A DNA stretch of 48,099 nucleotides, taken from NCBI GenBank assembly GCA_019155205.2, contig JAHNZQ020003150.1:1095742-1143840 (forward strand). The letters are read 5' to 3'. Positions 21,860 to 33,479 of this stretch are shown here, piece after piece. Each line of letters opens with the position of its first letter. Positions within the stretch are counted from its first letter, which is position 1. The position numbers and the translations under genes were made by a program. Origin of the DNA: Gracilaria vermiculophylla. Taxonomy: Eukaryota > Rhodophyta > Florideophyceae > Gracilariales > Gracilariaceae. Below the pieces are notes generated by a model, which saw nothing but the letters and a program-made list of their open reading frames with translations, did no database searches and was not told the origin of the DNA.

Positions 21860-24800
21860 TCACCCTCGGGTTTATCTCTAACCATTTGATACCTTGCGTC
21901 ACTGTCTTAGGCACAGGGAGGTGAATCAATCTGGGTAGCGCCAAACTCAAACCGTCACGGTTACTCGGCCAGTTGCAGTCGTGCGACTTGGAACACTCTT
22001 TAGTAGATGCAAACAATCGGCCTTTATCGATCATGGGGTGTCTCACCTTAATGTTTGTCGCTCAAGACCTCAAGAATCGGGTGCTCTTTATTGTCGTGAA
22101 TAACTTTGCCGTGGATTGTCTTCTCAGATCCACGATAATCGATCGCCACATCGGGGCGATCTTCCCGTGGTCCCAAACGGTTCTGTTCAACGATGGCCCG
22201 CACATGTCCATCGTAGGTATCCATAAGCGTACAGAGCACTCCACTCATATGCAAACTGTTAAACAAATTAGTACCATTTCCAGCAAGGTATGCCTGGCCC
22301 GTTAGGTCTCCATACCCGCGATGCACCAAATGGCCGTTCGCGCCACGTGCCTTCGACCGGGCCTCATCACGTTGTAAAACAAATTCAAACTGGTTGGCAA
22401 GCACTTGACTCTGGTGACAAACGGCTTGGTTGAAAAACTATCGAACCAACCATTCCGGGTATACGACAGCAACTTCAGCAACCATCAAGTCAAACTGCCC
22501 AAAAACACCGTCATCGAGACCGCACTCCCACCCCCGGAGCACATCTTCACGCTATCCCCTGATAGATCACACGAGGACGTGCAACCCACGGAGGGGGAGG
22601 GATTGAAATCGACGCAAATTCAACCCTAAAAGTCGTGGGAAATGACGAAGTCAAACCGCGTCTATACACAACAAAACTCGAGCCGGACCGGATCACTAAT
22701 TTAAAGAACCATGTCAAGATCGGACTAGAAGATGCACGGGTTCACAGCCGCATTCTGACTCTCCTGGACCCATTTCAAACCATGTGGTCTGGCAAGCTCG
22801 GTGTGATCAAGGCCACTCAGCACCATATTGACCTGGTACCGGAAACGCGCCTCATCCACTATCAACCATACCGAGCCGGCCCAAAATCCTGAGAGATTAT
22901 TAAACTGGAAGTCCAGCGGATGCTTTACACTGGTGTGATTGAATCCTAACATGCAGAGTGGGTGAGCCCCGTCGTGCTCGCCTAAAAGAAAAACAACACT
23001 CGACTGCAGTCCTGCGTGAACTACAAGAAATTAAGCCGCCATAATGGTAAAGGACTCGTACCCAACACCAATAATGGATGAATGCATCGATTCCCTCGCG
23101 GAGGCAAATATATTCACTACTCTGGATTCCAAGTGCGGTTTCCGACAGATCGACATACCTGAACAGGATCGAGACAAGACCGCATTCACGCGCAATGCTG
23201 GTCTTTGTCGCATTCTAAGAATTCCATTTGGGCTATGCATGTTGGATGAAGTGCTTGTGCTGTCACTGACAACTAAATGTTCCGGGGACCATGGGCTGCG
23301 TTGAATGTTGACTCTGTCTGTTACACGTGTGCAGGTGTGCTACTCGGCACGTTGTTCACTACCATATCGTTTCCAGGTGTACACATTGCAAACTCAGCTT
23401 AATGTACACCGGATATGGTTTAGTGTAATGTGCCTCGTCATGGTAACTATACACACACATTGCTGTATGGACACGAGTGGTGGCGGAATACAGAGAGTGT
23501 AAGGTGGTTGAGTGAATTTGTGCATTGTCATGGTCTCGTGAGTGTACGGAACTGTCATGCCTCGTTGTGCCTTGCTGTTGTAAGCATTATTGAATTGTGG
23601 CTAGTACATTTATGTCATGTCACAATATGATTGATAGTATTGAGTGTCTCGCCTTTGTAGTGTAATTTCTGATGCAACCTATTCGGTGCGACTGAACCAC
23701 TATATAAGTCGTGGTCGAGGCACCTCCAAGTAAATCCAAGCCAGAGCTGGCGAACATTCTTAATATCCCTCCAACTTTCCCTTGCCCTTCTGACCTCCAA
23801 TAATGCAAAGTGCCAGCCAAGTTCCAGCGACCCTTGCACATCAAAATGTCCAGGGTGAAATGGGTGATCGCGCTGGTATACATAGATGATATCGTCATTT
23901 ACTCCAAGACGGTTGGGGAGCATTTTGACCTCATCCGCACGGTATGGGAGGTCCCCCGGGGGGCAAGAATCACCTTCAAGCTACGCAAAAGCGTCTTCTT
24001 TGACCAAAAGGTGGAATATCTCGGACACACCATCAGAGCCGGAAAGCTGGAGGTGTCCCTCACAAGATCCGACCTGTGAGTCAGACAAAAATCCCAAGAT
24101 CTAAAACCGATACTCGGTTTATTAAAGGTCTGTGCAACGTCTACCGAAGTTTTATCAAAGGATTTCCAACCATCGCGGCCCCCTTAACCGCCGGTTACAG
24201 AAAGGGCAACCGTCACGGTTCGATTTCCTGGAGACCAACGAGGTGGTAGCGTTCCAAAAATTGAAGGCTGCACTCCTCATACCACCAATCCTGGCACTTC
24301 TGACAAGCAGTCGACCGTACGTTCTAGATACGGATGCATCAGATCCCCAAATTGGTTGCTGCCTGATGCAGGAACAGGACGAAGGGACGAAATTACGCAT
24401 TATTTATTGGAGCCGAGCGCTCAAAGACGCCGAGCAGAACTACTCCACTACCTAAAAGGAATTCCTAGCGGTGGTATGGAGTATGCTCATGTGGCGACCC
24501 TACCTTTACGGTGAACGCATCACGCTGCGAACGGACCATGACTCACTAAGGTGGATACTTGGACTGTCTCACGCCTGTGGACGATTAGCCCGCTGGCGGC
24601 TAAGGCTTATGGAGCTCGACTACGAGTTCCAATACCGCCCGGGAATCAAGCACAATGTGGGAGACGCCCTCTCTTGCTTGAATACTGAGGGGTTCGAAGA
24701 CGAGCCCATTGAGGACGACGTTCCATGCTTCCCCATACAACGGAAACAACCGGGAGGTGTAGAGGAGCTGGAAGGTACTTGGAACCAGGAAACCATCGAG

Positions 24801-26430
24801 ACAAGTCCACATCTATCGGTGGTCAACGTTATTGAGGAGCATAACACCGCGCCGATCATTCGTGAGGAGTTCTTGCAGCCCCAGAGCACTGATGCATACT
24901 TCAAGACCCTATATGACCAATTGGGAATGAAAGGATCGGCGTTCAACTTTGACCACCAGGGGTACATCGTCCGCGACGCTGCTTTGGAGGGCTGCCTACA
25001 AAGGGTGAAGCCGGCATCTCTACGCCACAAGATGATGTATCTGTCTCATTACCCACGGTTAGCTTGCCATCTGGAAGCCACAAGGATGTACTACACCTTA
25101 CGACCGTCATTGTACTGGCCCTACATAGACCACGAAGTCTAAATCTACGTGGCACAGTGCGTCTCATGCATCAAAACCAGGGGTGATCACCAAAATCATC
25201 GGAAGTATCTTAAAATCTTCCCAGCGGCTGGAACTCTGGAGTTCGTCGCTATCAACATCCTGGGCAAGCTGCCATAAACCGCGAATGGTTATTAGTTCGT
25301 CATGGTTATCGCCGATCGGTTAACGAAAATCACGCGGGCCATCCCAATGAAGCGGAAAATCTCCGCGATACTGACTGAGATTTTTGTAACCCCCTGGGTG
25401 TACCCGTATAGCGCCCTGATATACCTTCTGACCGATAAGGGTGCCATTCTCGCATCAGATTTCTTCGAAGCGGTGTGCACCATGATTGGTGTGAAGCACT
25501 TCTTCACAGCAGCCTACCACCTCCAAACCAATGGACAGGTGGATAGGTTTAACAGTACCATAGTGACTCGCCTACGGCACTATGTCGAAGACCACCAGAC
25601 GAGTTGGGCCGAGTATGTACAGCCCTTGACATATGCGAACAACCTCCAGGTTCATCGCTCCACTCAGACCACACTCTTCGATATCGTGTTATCCCGAACA
25701 CCCCATCCGTTGTCCCTGAAGCGTAAATGGGCAACACGGAGGCGCCGAGGACGCTCATACTGGCCCAGGCAAAACGAAACGTCCTCAAAAAGCGGAGTTA
25801 TAACCTCCGGACGGTACCAAATCACTTGACTGAAGCCCAACGCCACTACAAGGCCCAATTTCACCTGTAGGTTAACCGCCACACGACGGTTAATAAGGAG
25901 GACTACGTTTTTAACGATGTACCACCCCGTGGTTGACGACCAACCCCGGCGGAAAACAAGGACGACATCGATGTTGACGGCGACATCCAGTCGAAACTCC
26001 TTCCCCGTTTCCCTGGACCCTATGGGGTCCTGGCCGCGAACGACCAAACCGTAACGGTACTTATCGATGGATTGGAGTGTACCTTCTCTGTCGACCGCAT
26101 CTCGGTAGACCCATCTTGACACGCGCCCGGGCCTGCGGGCACTGACACGGCGACCGCATCCGGTGTGCCGCCTGCCGCTTCGGTCCCACCTAGCACTACG
26201 GGATAGAGCTCTCCGCCCCATGCGGACGCCGAAACGGGCCACCCCCTCCCAGAGCTGACTGAAAACCCCATCGATACCACGGTTGGACAAGAACTCAGCC
26301 CTACCGGTCTGCGTTACCGTATTTTGTGGTATGGATAAGGCCCCAAGCACGATACGATGCAGCCTCCTAGCCATGTTCCGCGCAACGTCTACATACGCTA
26401 CGGGCGCAAAAGCGGGGAATCGCCACCGCT
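21860..26430 (+). pseudogene. pol: pol of element C, split by a solo LTR
   Basis: Plus-strand domains in order: protease remnant, with LGTG where LDTG is expected (about 21900) and IIDRHIGAIFPW (about 22140); reverse transcriptase (about 22820-24080: HHIDLVPETRLI, LEVQRMLYTGVIES, FTTLDSKCGFRQID, PFGL, then after the insertion an intact YIDDIVIYSK at about 23880 and VEYLGHTIRAGKLE); RNase H (DTDASDPQIGCCLMQ at about 24330; RTDHDSLRWILGLSH; DALSCLN); integrase zinc region (HYPRLACHLEATRMYY ... CVSCIK); core with NILGKLP (first Asp changed to Asn), YLLTDKGA (second Asp kept) and HLQTNGQVDRFN (Glu changed to Asp); and a C-terminal chromodomain-like stretch (about 26280-26430: LRYRILWYG ... MQPPSHVPRN). 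Many stops and frameshifts. Confidence 0.87.
23240..23802. mobile_element. solo LTR (563 bp, unrelated family) inside RT of element C
   Basis: The RT frame stops after PFGL-C at 23239 and resumes at 23803 with VPAKFQR. The inserted sequence begins TGTTGGATG and ends CCTCCAATA, and is flanked by a perfect 5-bp duplication ATGCA (23235-23239 and 23803-23807). Ends TGTTGG and CCAATA (probably from CCAACA) are typical of Ty1/copia LTRs. A TATATAA box lies at 23701-23707, which suggests plus orientation. No internal coding region, hence a solo LTR. Confidence 0.9.
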
Positions 26431-26644
26431 TGATGGTTAGGGCTGCATGTGGAACATGTCGGCCAGGGAGAGGGGAGGGGTAGCCAACCGCAATTGGCTC
26501 ACACTAACCAACACGGTTATCAGAACACCCCAAGGGTGCACAGTAGAGGAACACAAATAATAGAGGAACACAAAGCTTACCACAAGGAGACAAGATTTAT
26601 TGGTGGCCAACGCGGCCCTTCCTTACTGAAACAGGTGCAGATCC

Positions 26645-28596
26645 CTACCCCACAATATTTTCCCCCATGGGACTTGGCCCCGTGCCGGGATGACCGGAGG
26701 GTGTCCGCGCCGCGGATTTCCCAGCCGAAGACCAATGTGGTGGGGATCCCTGTGAGCTGGGCGGAAACGATGGAAGACCCCCGGACGACCCAGACGGAGC
26801 CACGGGAGTGAAAGACCGCGATGGCGGTCTAGCGACATCATTCACGGGGTACGTAACGTGGGACCCCAAGAAGGGCGCCATCGTCTCCCCAAGCAATGGA
26901 TCGCCCGCTGTACTAGTATGATCCATGATCTCACTAAGTCCCAAAATTTGCTCGGTCACCACGCAATACATCCCAGCCTGGAACTCATTCCGAAACCTCA
27001 CCAAACGGTTTTGCACGGCGAAATAGTCGGCGTGTCGAGGGATCAAGTGCTCCAAGAGGGCGAGCGCCTCGCGCCAATTCCTCGGCCCAGTACGGTTCAA
27101 ACGCGTAGCGCATACCCGCTGAATGCGCATGGGCGCATCAGTGATGGCCGGGGCAGTCAACGGCTTCCCTCCATCAACGGTTAAAGAATGCCACGACAGC
27201 GGGTCCGATGGACGCGCCAAAGGAGGAGGCGGAATCGAACGCGGTATCTGGATCCTCGGATCACTCGCACCCGCTTGGGATGTGGGCGAAGTCGCCCTCA
27301 TTGGGGTAGCTCCCTCAGAAGTCTCCACCTCATGGACAAACGATGGGGCGCCCTCACCAGGAGGCACCTCTACAGGTACACTGCGCTGAGTGGTGACGAC
27401 TGACTTCTCAAAGTCCCACACTTCCCAGCACTCTGGTTGGAATGCAACTTGAACTTTGCCGATGAGTTGGGATAAGCCTCCTACTGGTCAACGGTGAATT
27501 TGGCACCGTCAACGATCTGGTCCAGACGGATATGGTGTATCAAGTCGATGGTATCCGGAGCGAGCCGAAATAACCGAACAGGTGGCCTGTGCGCAAAGTT
27601 GTTGACGTTCTGGTCCAGGCAGCAATTGTTCCAGGTGATACCGTCACGGGCAGCAAAAAGTGCCAAAATGGCCACCAGAACGGTCCACTCTGATAAGGCG
27701 ATGCTCCATACCGTATTGTAAAAGCCTTCCGAGTTCCGTACCACGAAGCTTCCGAAGAAAGCCAAGACAGATGGGGTGGGAACATACAACAACTGGGGCA
27801 CTTCAAACGTGTCCCACCAACTGGGTCGCGGGGTGTACCAGAGATGACGCTCCACGGGAGACTGTGACAAGAACTCGGTACAATGGAAATCATGCGTGGT
27901 CCGTACCGCGCTTTTCCGTGAGCGGATACGCGCCTAAGTAGCGGCATTGGATCCCCACCAGTCTCCCTCCGTCCAGTGAATACCATCATACAGGGCATCC
28001 AGAACCACCAGGTCCGCACGAATGGGTAACTGCGAGTTCGATTTGCCACACTGGTACATGAAACACACTAGGTTCCAAAAATACTGGAGCTCGGGTTCAC
28101 ACCGGAGGTATGGCAAGTAGCTTGGGATGAAGGCTGGGATGAAAACCCGGAAGGGTGAATGCTGCCGCCGACGATGGAAGCAGGTTTGGCGTCCAGGACG
28201 CCCCTGGCTCTCCTTGTCCCGTAACGGTGCCGTAGTCTTCACTGTCTTCAACCTATGGCCATCCCACCGGGCCCACGAGGTGTTCATCTCAAATTAGGGA
28301 TGCTTAAAGTTCGCCCCGGGGGCGCTCGAGTGCACCGATATCGGCCATGACGTTGCCTCCAACTTCGACGCTTGCACCTCCGCCGCGGTCACACTGTACG
28401 GGTCGGGAGTGCCTGTACTCAGAACTACTAGGTACGAGTCGTGGATACCATAAATACGAGAGTAACCGGCCGCTGCGTCGGGCACGGCAGACGAAGATGG
28501 CAGCGAGACCGTCGACGAACGCACCCGCGACCGCGACCGGCTACGGGTGTGCGGCTTCGAGATGCCGCGGGTGCCTCGCGTACCGCGACCCGACAT
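26645..28596 (-). pseudogene. convergent (antisense) ORF of element C, about 650 codons
   Basis: Minus-strand frame running against gag-pol, between the chromodomain (about 26430) and the 3' LTR (29412). From the ATG at 28596 (MSGRGTRGTRGISK) one frame runs to 27481 with only two internal stops (28294 and 27934); then one frameshift, and a second open stretch from 27421 to 26645. The N-terminus is Arg/Ser-rich (SRSRSRVRSS), as in A and B. Central parts include PELQYFWNLVCFMYQC and SEWTVLVAILALFAARDG, the latter weakly like STEVTVGTLAAYLQAVG of B. The later part has WREALALLEHLIPRH and NRLVRFRNEF, weakly like the helical C-terminus of A and B. It is longer than A and B at its C-terminal end (Pro/Ser-rich tail). 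Same position, orientation and size as in B; homology to A and B is probable, not proven. No known domain seen. Confidence 0.62.
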
Positions 28597-29411
28597 GGCG
28601 ACGGAAGCGATACGAGGGAGAAACCGTTGTATTGGTCTGAGATCCCGGCTTAAGTTCCCTCTTCCGGGTACGTCGGCAATAACTTAACCGTCGGGGAAAA
28701 CGTTTTCCGCCCTCACCTGGTCGTCTTCGCCAATGGGTATCGCGACAATATCCAGTGGGTATCGGGGCGTGCTCCCACCGCGAGATCGGGCGCCCTCTCC
28801 ACTGATCTCTCTTGGTTGCAGGCGCCGCTCGACGGGGCAAGCATCTTCCGCTGCAGGGGTCACGTCCCTCCCCCTATAAAGGCCCCGACTCAGTTGGCGT
28901 GTAACCCACTACCCGCAACCACCAGCAAGTGGGCACGGCCAATAAAACCAAGCAACTGGTCTCTTCTCGGCGTGGACGAGCGCGTCCAGTGGCTGAGCGC
29001 CGCGTCCGGATCACTACGGCAATCCCGCACGCTCCCCGCTCGCGTAAGCCTCGCCGGGGCGGGTACTGCGCCGACCACCCGGTTCGAGTCCCCCCAACCA
29101 CGGCTGAAGCAACAAGTAGCGACAAGGGAGAACTGTTTGGGGTAGGCCATAATTAGGAATTGCGACGAGGTAAGGAACGTGATGGCTGACGCCACACCGC
29201 TGCGAGGGGGCAATGATGAACCGATGTTATAAGGAGCGGCTCCGTCTCACGCTGTTGTCTCTTTGTGGTTAAAAGCCGGCATCCCCCGCCGCGCGATGCG
29301 CGAACGGTCATCTGCTGGCCGATGCTCCATGGCCGTGTGACCACTGCGGGCGACCTAAAAAGCCACGGTGCATGCCTGTCGGTAGAAGGGGGTGGTCTGT
29401 GGTATACAGAG
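28597..29411. other. 3' untranslated part of element C
   Basis: It lies between the start of the convergent frame and the 3' LTR, where a promoter for the convergent frame would be expected. I see no certain TATA box. A purine run AGAAGGGGG at 29384-29392 could be the polypurine tract, but it is about 20 nt short of the LTR, so this is weak. Confidence 0.45.
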
Positions 29412-29939
29412 TGTGGTAATAATACCATGAATATGTACCAAGGGTGATAAGCACTGGACGCACGGCGCATCGCCGTTTGGTCTCCCTAGAGGTAGTGGTA
29501 ATGGCTAGGTTGGTTTTGGTTTTTACGGTACGGTATCGGAGGTGCATTTCGAGTGCTCCTCTCAGTGCTCACGTGGTTTGGCCGGCCGCAGTGGCCCGGA
29601 GGCCTCGCACGGTAAGGATACTCACCGTGCGAGCCATCCCCGTCACATGATGTAAAAACAAGCACCTCTTAAACAACTCTACCACCGCCTTAGTTTTTAC
29701 AGTCGACCACTACGGCTTGTCTATTACCCTGTAGTTCTACTAGAGCCCGTGCGTTACATTCTATCACTGCCGATATAGGTGCATTCTGCGCACCCGTTAT
29801 CTCGCACCCTCAAGGGTTGTGCTAACGCGTATTTCTCAGGTTTCCTTTTCCCACCTTCTAGTCTCAGCCCACCTCGCGCTCCCTAGCCACGCGTCCACAC
29901 GAACATCTTTTGGTTCATAACCGACCTGGCTATACAACA
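29412..29939 (+). repeat. 3' LTR of element C (528 bp)
   Basis: It begins TGTGGTAATAATACC and ends GGCTATACAACA, and aligns with 18746-19273 over its full length. It carries the hairpin at 29604-29633 (CTCGCACGGT / ACCGTGCGAG). Confidence 0.92.
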
Positions 29940-30569
29940 ATTACATCGACGACATGTCTCATAATCGCCTGTTACATGAGAGAAACAGTATCGAATATGT
30001 CACAACTGTATTGCAGGTAGCTCGTATTTAGAAGCCGGCGCGCCGCCGTGTCTCTCTCTTTTGTAAATTTAACCACTTTTTGGCTCTAGATTGGACCATT
30101 TTGCGGACTCTTGACTGCATTTCGGAGGTGCGCCGTAAGTGTACGGCTCTTCCACACGAATCAAATCAAGGAGGAGTTAAGCCAAGAACGCATTCTATTG
30201 AGTATCCGTTTATTCGACAAGACTGCACTCCGTTCCCGTACTTGGATTTTCCTATCCTTTTTACTCCCTTACTCTCATCAGCGCTTTGTAATCTCCTTTT
30301 TTTTCGTCACCTTTTGGTCTGTCTGTTTCCATTTAGCCTCGAACCACTCGGGTTTCTTTAGCTTTGTCACTTTGTTCCAGGATCCTTTCACCCTTTCATT
30401 GCAAGGATACTTTATACATCTTTGATCTCTGCAGGTTTAGCGAGACACTCACCATTGGGCTTACAACCCGTGACTTGGGCACTGCAGGAAATTCTATTTA
30501 GCTCAGCCTATCTCTTTGAGATAGCAAGATTTTGAGCTGCCTTGGTGGTTTTCCCTGTCAGGGTTTGCA
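29940..30569. other. no gene seen; possible leader of another retroelement
   Basis: An open frame of 93 codons (30080-30361, plus) has a hydrophobic, Phe/Leu-rich end but no recognisable motif. At about 30435-30465 'CACTCACCATTGGGCTTAC' resembles the leader of element C just before its gag ('GACTCACCAATGGGTTTGC', about 19300), which hints at a fragment of a related element. I cannot support a gene. Confidence 0.3.
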
Positions 30570-30948
30570 CCACAGCTGGCGCGCTCCCCTTGATTTGAAC
30601 CCAGTCGAAAATCTTTGGTGTTTGCTTGCTACGATAGGTTATGCACATGTAAGGTAATGTCATACAGTTTTTGAACTCACAAAGTTTTTTAATAAAAACT
30701 GCTGGAAATCTTTTACAGTTTCATCTGTGCATAAGTAAATTAATGCGATGCCATAACGTTGCATTAGCGATATGCAGCAAAAATGATGTCACAGTGAAGA
30801 TGTGTTTGTGATGAATGTATGGTTTTGAAACGGTTTTCTGAGTTTTATTATTTGTCAAAACCATTTTTGTAGGCGTACAGTAGACATTTGGTAGATATCT
30901 TTTATTTTTTATATTGCACAGCATGTCATTTGTATTTAAAACAGTGTG
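30570..30948 (+). mobile_element. Tc1-type element X, 3' fragment
   Basis: Plus-strand remnant of the end of a Tc1 transposase: LDLNPVENLW (about 30590-30620) followed by GYAHVR and, after stops, TVFEL ... NKNCWKS. It aligns with the corresponding part of element Y (33480-34758, opposite strand), and the alignment continues into the 3' terminal repeat, ending near ATTTAAAACAGTGTG at 30948. The 5' part is missing. Confidence 0.7.
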
Positions 30949-31351
30949 GACGACACGTCGTATGGGTGCTGGGTGTGCTTGCTGCTCGTCTGACTGATGT
31001 TGGTTGGCTTGTAATAAGGTGCGCGAAATTGCCAGAAGAGAGGTTCCCAGAAGCTCCTTTTGAGAGAATGAGCTGCATTTTTGCAATTATAAACTGTCAC
31101 GTACAACCTCTTGCGCTCTCAAAATGTGCTGGAATCTTCTAAAGTAGTCATTCACAGTCACTGAGTCTAATTAATGTATTGGAAACATGCAATATTTTGT
31201 TAAGGCAGTGAAACTCTATAGTGCCTGCCATTTACATTTCATTTAAAAAAGGGCACCATTTTTGCATACCTTTTATTCTACAAGACCATCAAGATAAACG
31301 TGTTGATTTCTTCTTTTGCTCTAGCTACAGATTTGCAAATTGTTATTCACG
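30949..31351. other. no gene seen
   Basis: AT-rich spacer between the end of element X and the transposase start of element W. The 5' terminal repeat of W should lie here but I could not find a match to its 3' end (CAGTGTGCGAAA). Confidence 0.4.
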
Positions 31352-32353
31352 ATGCCTCGTGGAACAGCTCCTATAAATTTTGAGAAAGGAGAAAATTGTT
31401 GCTCTAAACAGCGAGGCGTGTTCTATATCTCACTTTGCGAGAGCTTTGCAGCACTCTCGTTGTGTTATTCGCAATTATTATAGAATAACCATCTTGCTCA
31501 GCAACAACCTTTTAAAGCCAGGCATCAAAAAGTTTCTTCAATTGTCAAAGGAGCAATTGTTAGCGCTGCTACACTTGAAAAAAAATTCAGCGAGAGAAAA
31601 TCAGAACAAATCTAAACTTTCCGTTTCTGTTCGGAGATTGTAGTACAAGTTAAAAAATGTTCCATACTTGAAGTACAATGAAATGAAAACCAGTCTGATG
31701 TTGACGTGAAAACATAAATTTTTAAGGATGACATTTGCTAAATAACATTTAAAATAGGACACTCCAAACTGGAAGAAATTAGTTTCTAGTTATTGAAAAA
31801 GAAGTGTATTCTAATCGACCAAAATGGTTTAAATCACTACTAACATGATCTTCGAAAGGAAACCTTTTTTATTTTTCAAAACGTCAAAATGGTGGATGGT
31901 CAATCATGATTTAGGGATGCATTTCCTTCTGTGGCGTTCGGCAACTATCTTTCGTAGAAGAAAATTTAAATTCAGATCAGTATTTTACTATTCTGGAAGA
32001 AGATTTGGTGCCTTTTGCTGTAGAAACATTGGACGAAAATTGGATTTTTCAGCAAGATGGAGCTTCAGTGCATTGATCGAAGGGCACTAAAAACTGGTTT
32101 TCTGAAAAATATAAGAGTTTTAGAATGGCCCGCAAAAAGCTGAGATTTAACCATTATCGAGAATGTTTGGAGAATGTTAATAAGGGCTGTTTACTCTAAA
32201 AATCATCAATCAAATAATAAAGAAGACGTAATTGAAGCTATAAGGGTTGCTTGGTCGGATACTCAGGCAAACTATATTCCCAAACTGTATCATTCTATTG
32301 CTGACAGGTTGTTCAAGGTCATAGAGCAAAAAAGATCAGGACCTGGTTACTAA
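31352..32353 (+). pseudogene. Tc1-type transposase, element W
   Basis: It starts MPRGTAPINFEKGE at 31352, the usual N-terminus of a Tc1 transposase with a paired-type helix-turn-helix (ARALQHSRCVIRNYY). After frameshifts come FSKRQNGGWSIMI (about 31870), QQDGASVH (about 32050, around the second catalytic Asp), VLEWPAKS followed by a stop and TIIENVW (around the third catalytic residue), and an end at the TAA 32351-32353. The last 210 nt are open after that stop. The family cuts and pastes DNA at TA sites. At least one early frameshift and several stops make it inactive. The 3' end of the element is at 32572. Confidence 0.8.
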
Positions 32354-32560
32354 AAACCTCTTTTAGAAAAACATCAAGTAAATTGGCAGTATAGTATTTT
32401 ACTGTCTCAGAGTAATTTCGCTTCCAAAAAAAAAAGGTTTTTACTACTCCTGCCCTGCTTTAGACTACAGGAAAAAGAGACAATGATTCTTTTAAAATAA
32501 AATTTTTCTGCAGCGATTGGAGCCCGAAAAGAAACATTTTGTGTGCCTGTCTTAAAACAA

Positions 32561-32586
32561 TTTCGCACACTGTACAGTGTGCGAAA
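32561..32586. repeat. 26-bp perfect palindrome: two Tc1 ends abutting across one TA
   Basis: TTTCGCACACTG-TA-CAGTGTGCGAAA. The left half is the end of W (32572), the right half the start of Z (32575). Beyond the palindrome the two ends still resemble each other (TTTTAAGAC and TTAATAAGAC), as expected for terminal repeats of one family. Confidence 0.8.
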
Positions 32587-32761
32587 CCTTAATAAGACCA
32601 CCAGCCTCTTTAGTACTCTCACAACATGTGATAGAGAACAAGAATTAGTGGCTCAATCTGTTTCTTCAAATAAACAACAAATGTAGTTATATAACTTTGT
32701 AAAACGCCAACTCTTTCCTTTCTGTGTATAGCGATAGAAAACATAGAAAAGAAGACAAAAT

Positions 32762-33477
32762 CTAATTAAAATGCAAAATAAGAAACACTTTTACTAAGCT
32801 CAATACTTTGTCATCTCTCCCTTTTTTCTCCACCACTTTAATACAACGCTCTTGCAAAGAGTTGTACAGCGTTTCTGAGTATTCATTTATCAGCTTGTTC
32901 CAACAATCAACCACTACTTCAAGCAAAGTTCCAACGTCCTTAAATTGGCGCTGATTGCCATACACTCGGCGAGTCAATAGCTTCCAAATATTCTCCATAA
33001 TACTAAGGTATGATGACTCGGCCGGCCATGAGAGTATATCGATGTTGCGGTCTTCTAACCATTCTATAGTATACACGGACCAATGTATAGAGGCGCCATC
33101 GTGTTGAGACGTAAACGATTCTCCGAATTGGTCAGCTGCAAACGGTAACATTTCCTTCTGTAATATTTCGCAGTACTTTTTAGAATCCATACTTTCTTTT
33201 GCAAACCACTAGCTTGCTTAGACCATGGAACAAACATGCTCCCCATAACATGATAAAATACCCACAATTTTGTCTTTTTGAAAAAACAACTTCTTTCTTC
33301 CGTATGTCATGCCAATAGTACACAAAACCATCTGGACTATCAAGATTAAAGTTTTTATCATTAGATAATATAACTGTTTTCCACTGTTCTAATGAATACG
33401 TCATTTTATGATGAGTCCAAATTATCCTTTCCTTTTAATGGTGTTCTGTCATCACTGGTATGGGCTTCATTTTCTTT
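32762..33477 (-). pseudogene. Tc1 transposase of element Z, catalytic part
   Basis: On the minus strand it reads SNDKNFNLDSPDGFVYYWHD (around the first catalytic Asp), EVVFSKRQNCGYFIMLWGA, then in a shifted frame DSKKYCEILQKEMLPFA, SQHDGASIHWS (second catalytic Asp), ILSWPAESSYLSIMENIW (third catalytic region) and an end at 32762. The last 142 codons are open. It continues the N-terminal part at 34761-34980, from which element Y separates it. One frameshift near 33190 and earlier stops make it inactive. Confidence 0.85.
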
Positions 33478-33479
33478 TA

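Larger units (their letters stand above)
18746..29939 (+). mobile_element. Ty3/gypsy chromodomain retrotransposon C, 11.2 kb, complete but decayed
   Basis: Plus-strand element: 5' LTR 18746-19273, primer site 19274-19292, gag about 19312-21697, pol about 21860-26430, a convergent minus-strand frame 28596-26645, and 3' LTR 29412-29939. Both LTRs are 528 bp, with ends TGTGGTA...TACCACA (TACAACA in the 3' copy). They differ at about one base in seven over the first 100 bp, so the insertion is old. The bases next to the LTRs (GTGAG, ATTAC) do not match, so a target duplication is lost or the ends have recombined. A 563-bp solo LTR interrupts RT. It belongs to the same group as A and B but is clearly diverged. 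Confidence 0.9.

Noticed and set aside
28980..29110. tRNA-like signals: TGGCTGAGCG and GGTTCGAGTCC.
   Set aside because: The bases around TTCGAGT do not form a T stem (CCCGG against CCCCC), and no acceptor stem pairs at suitable distance. It lies in the 3' part of element C.
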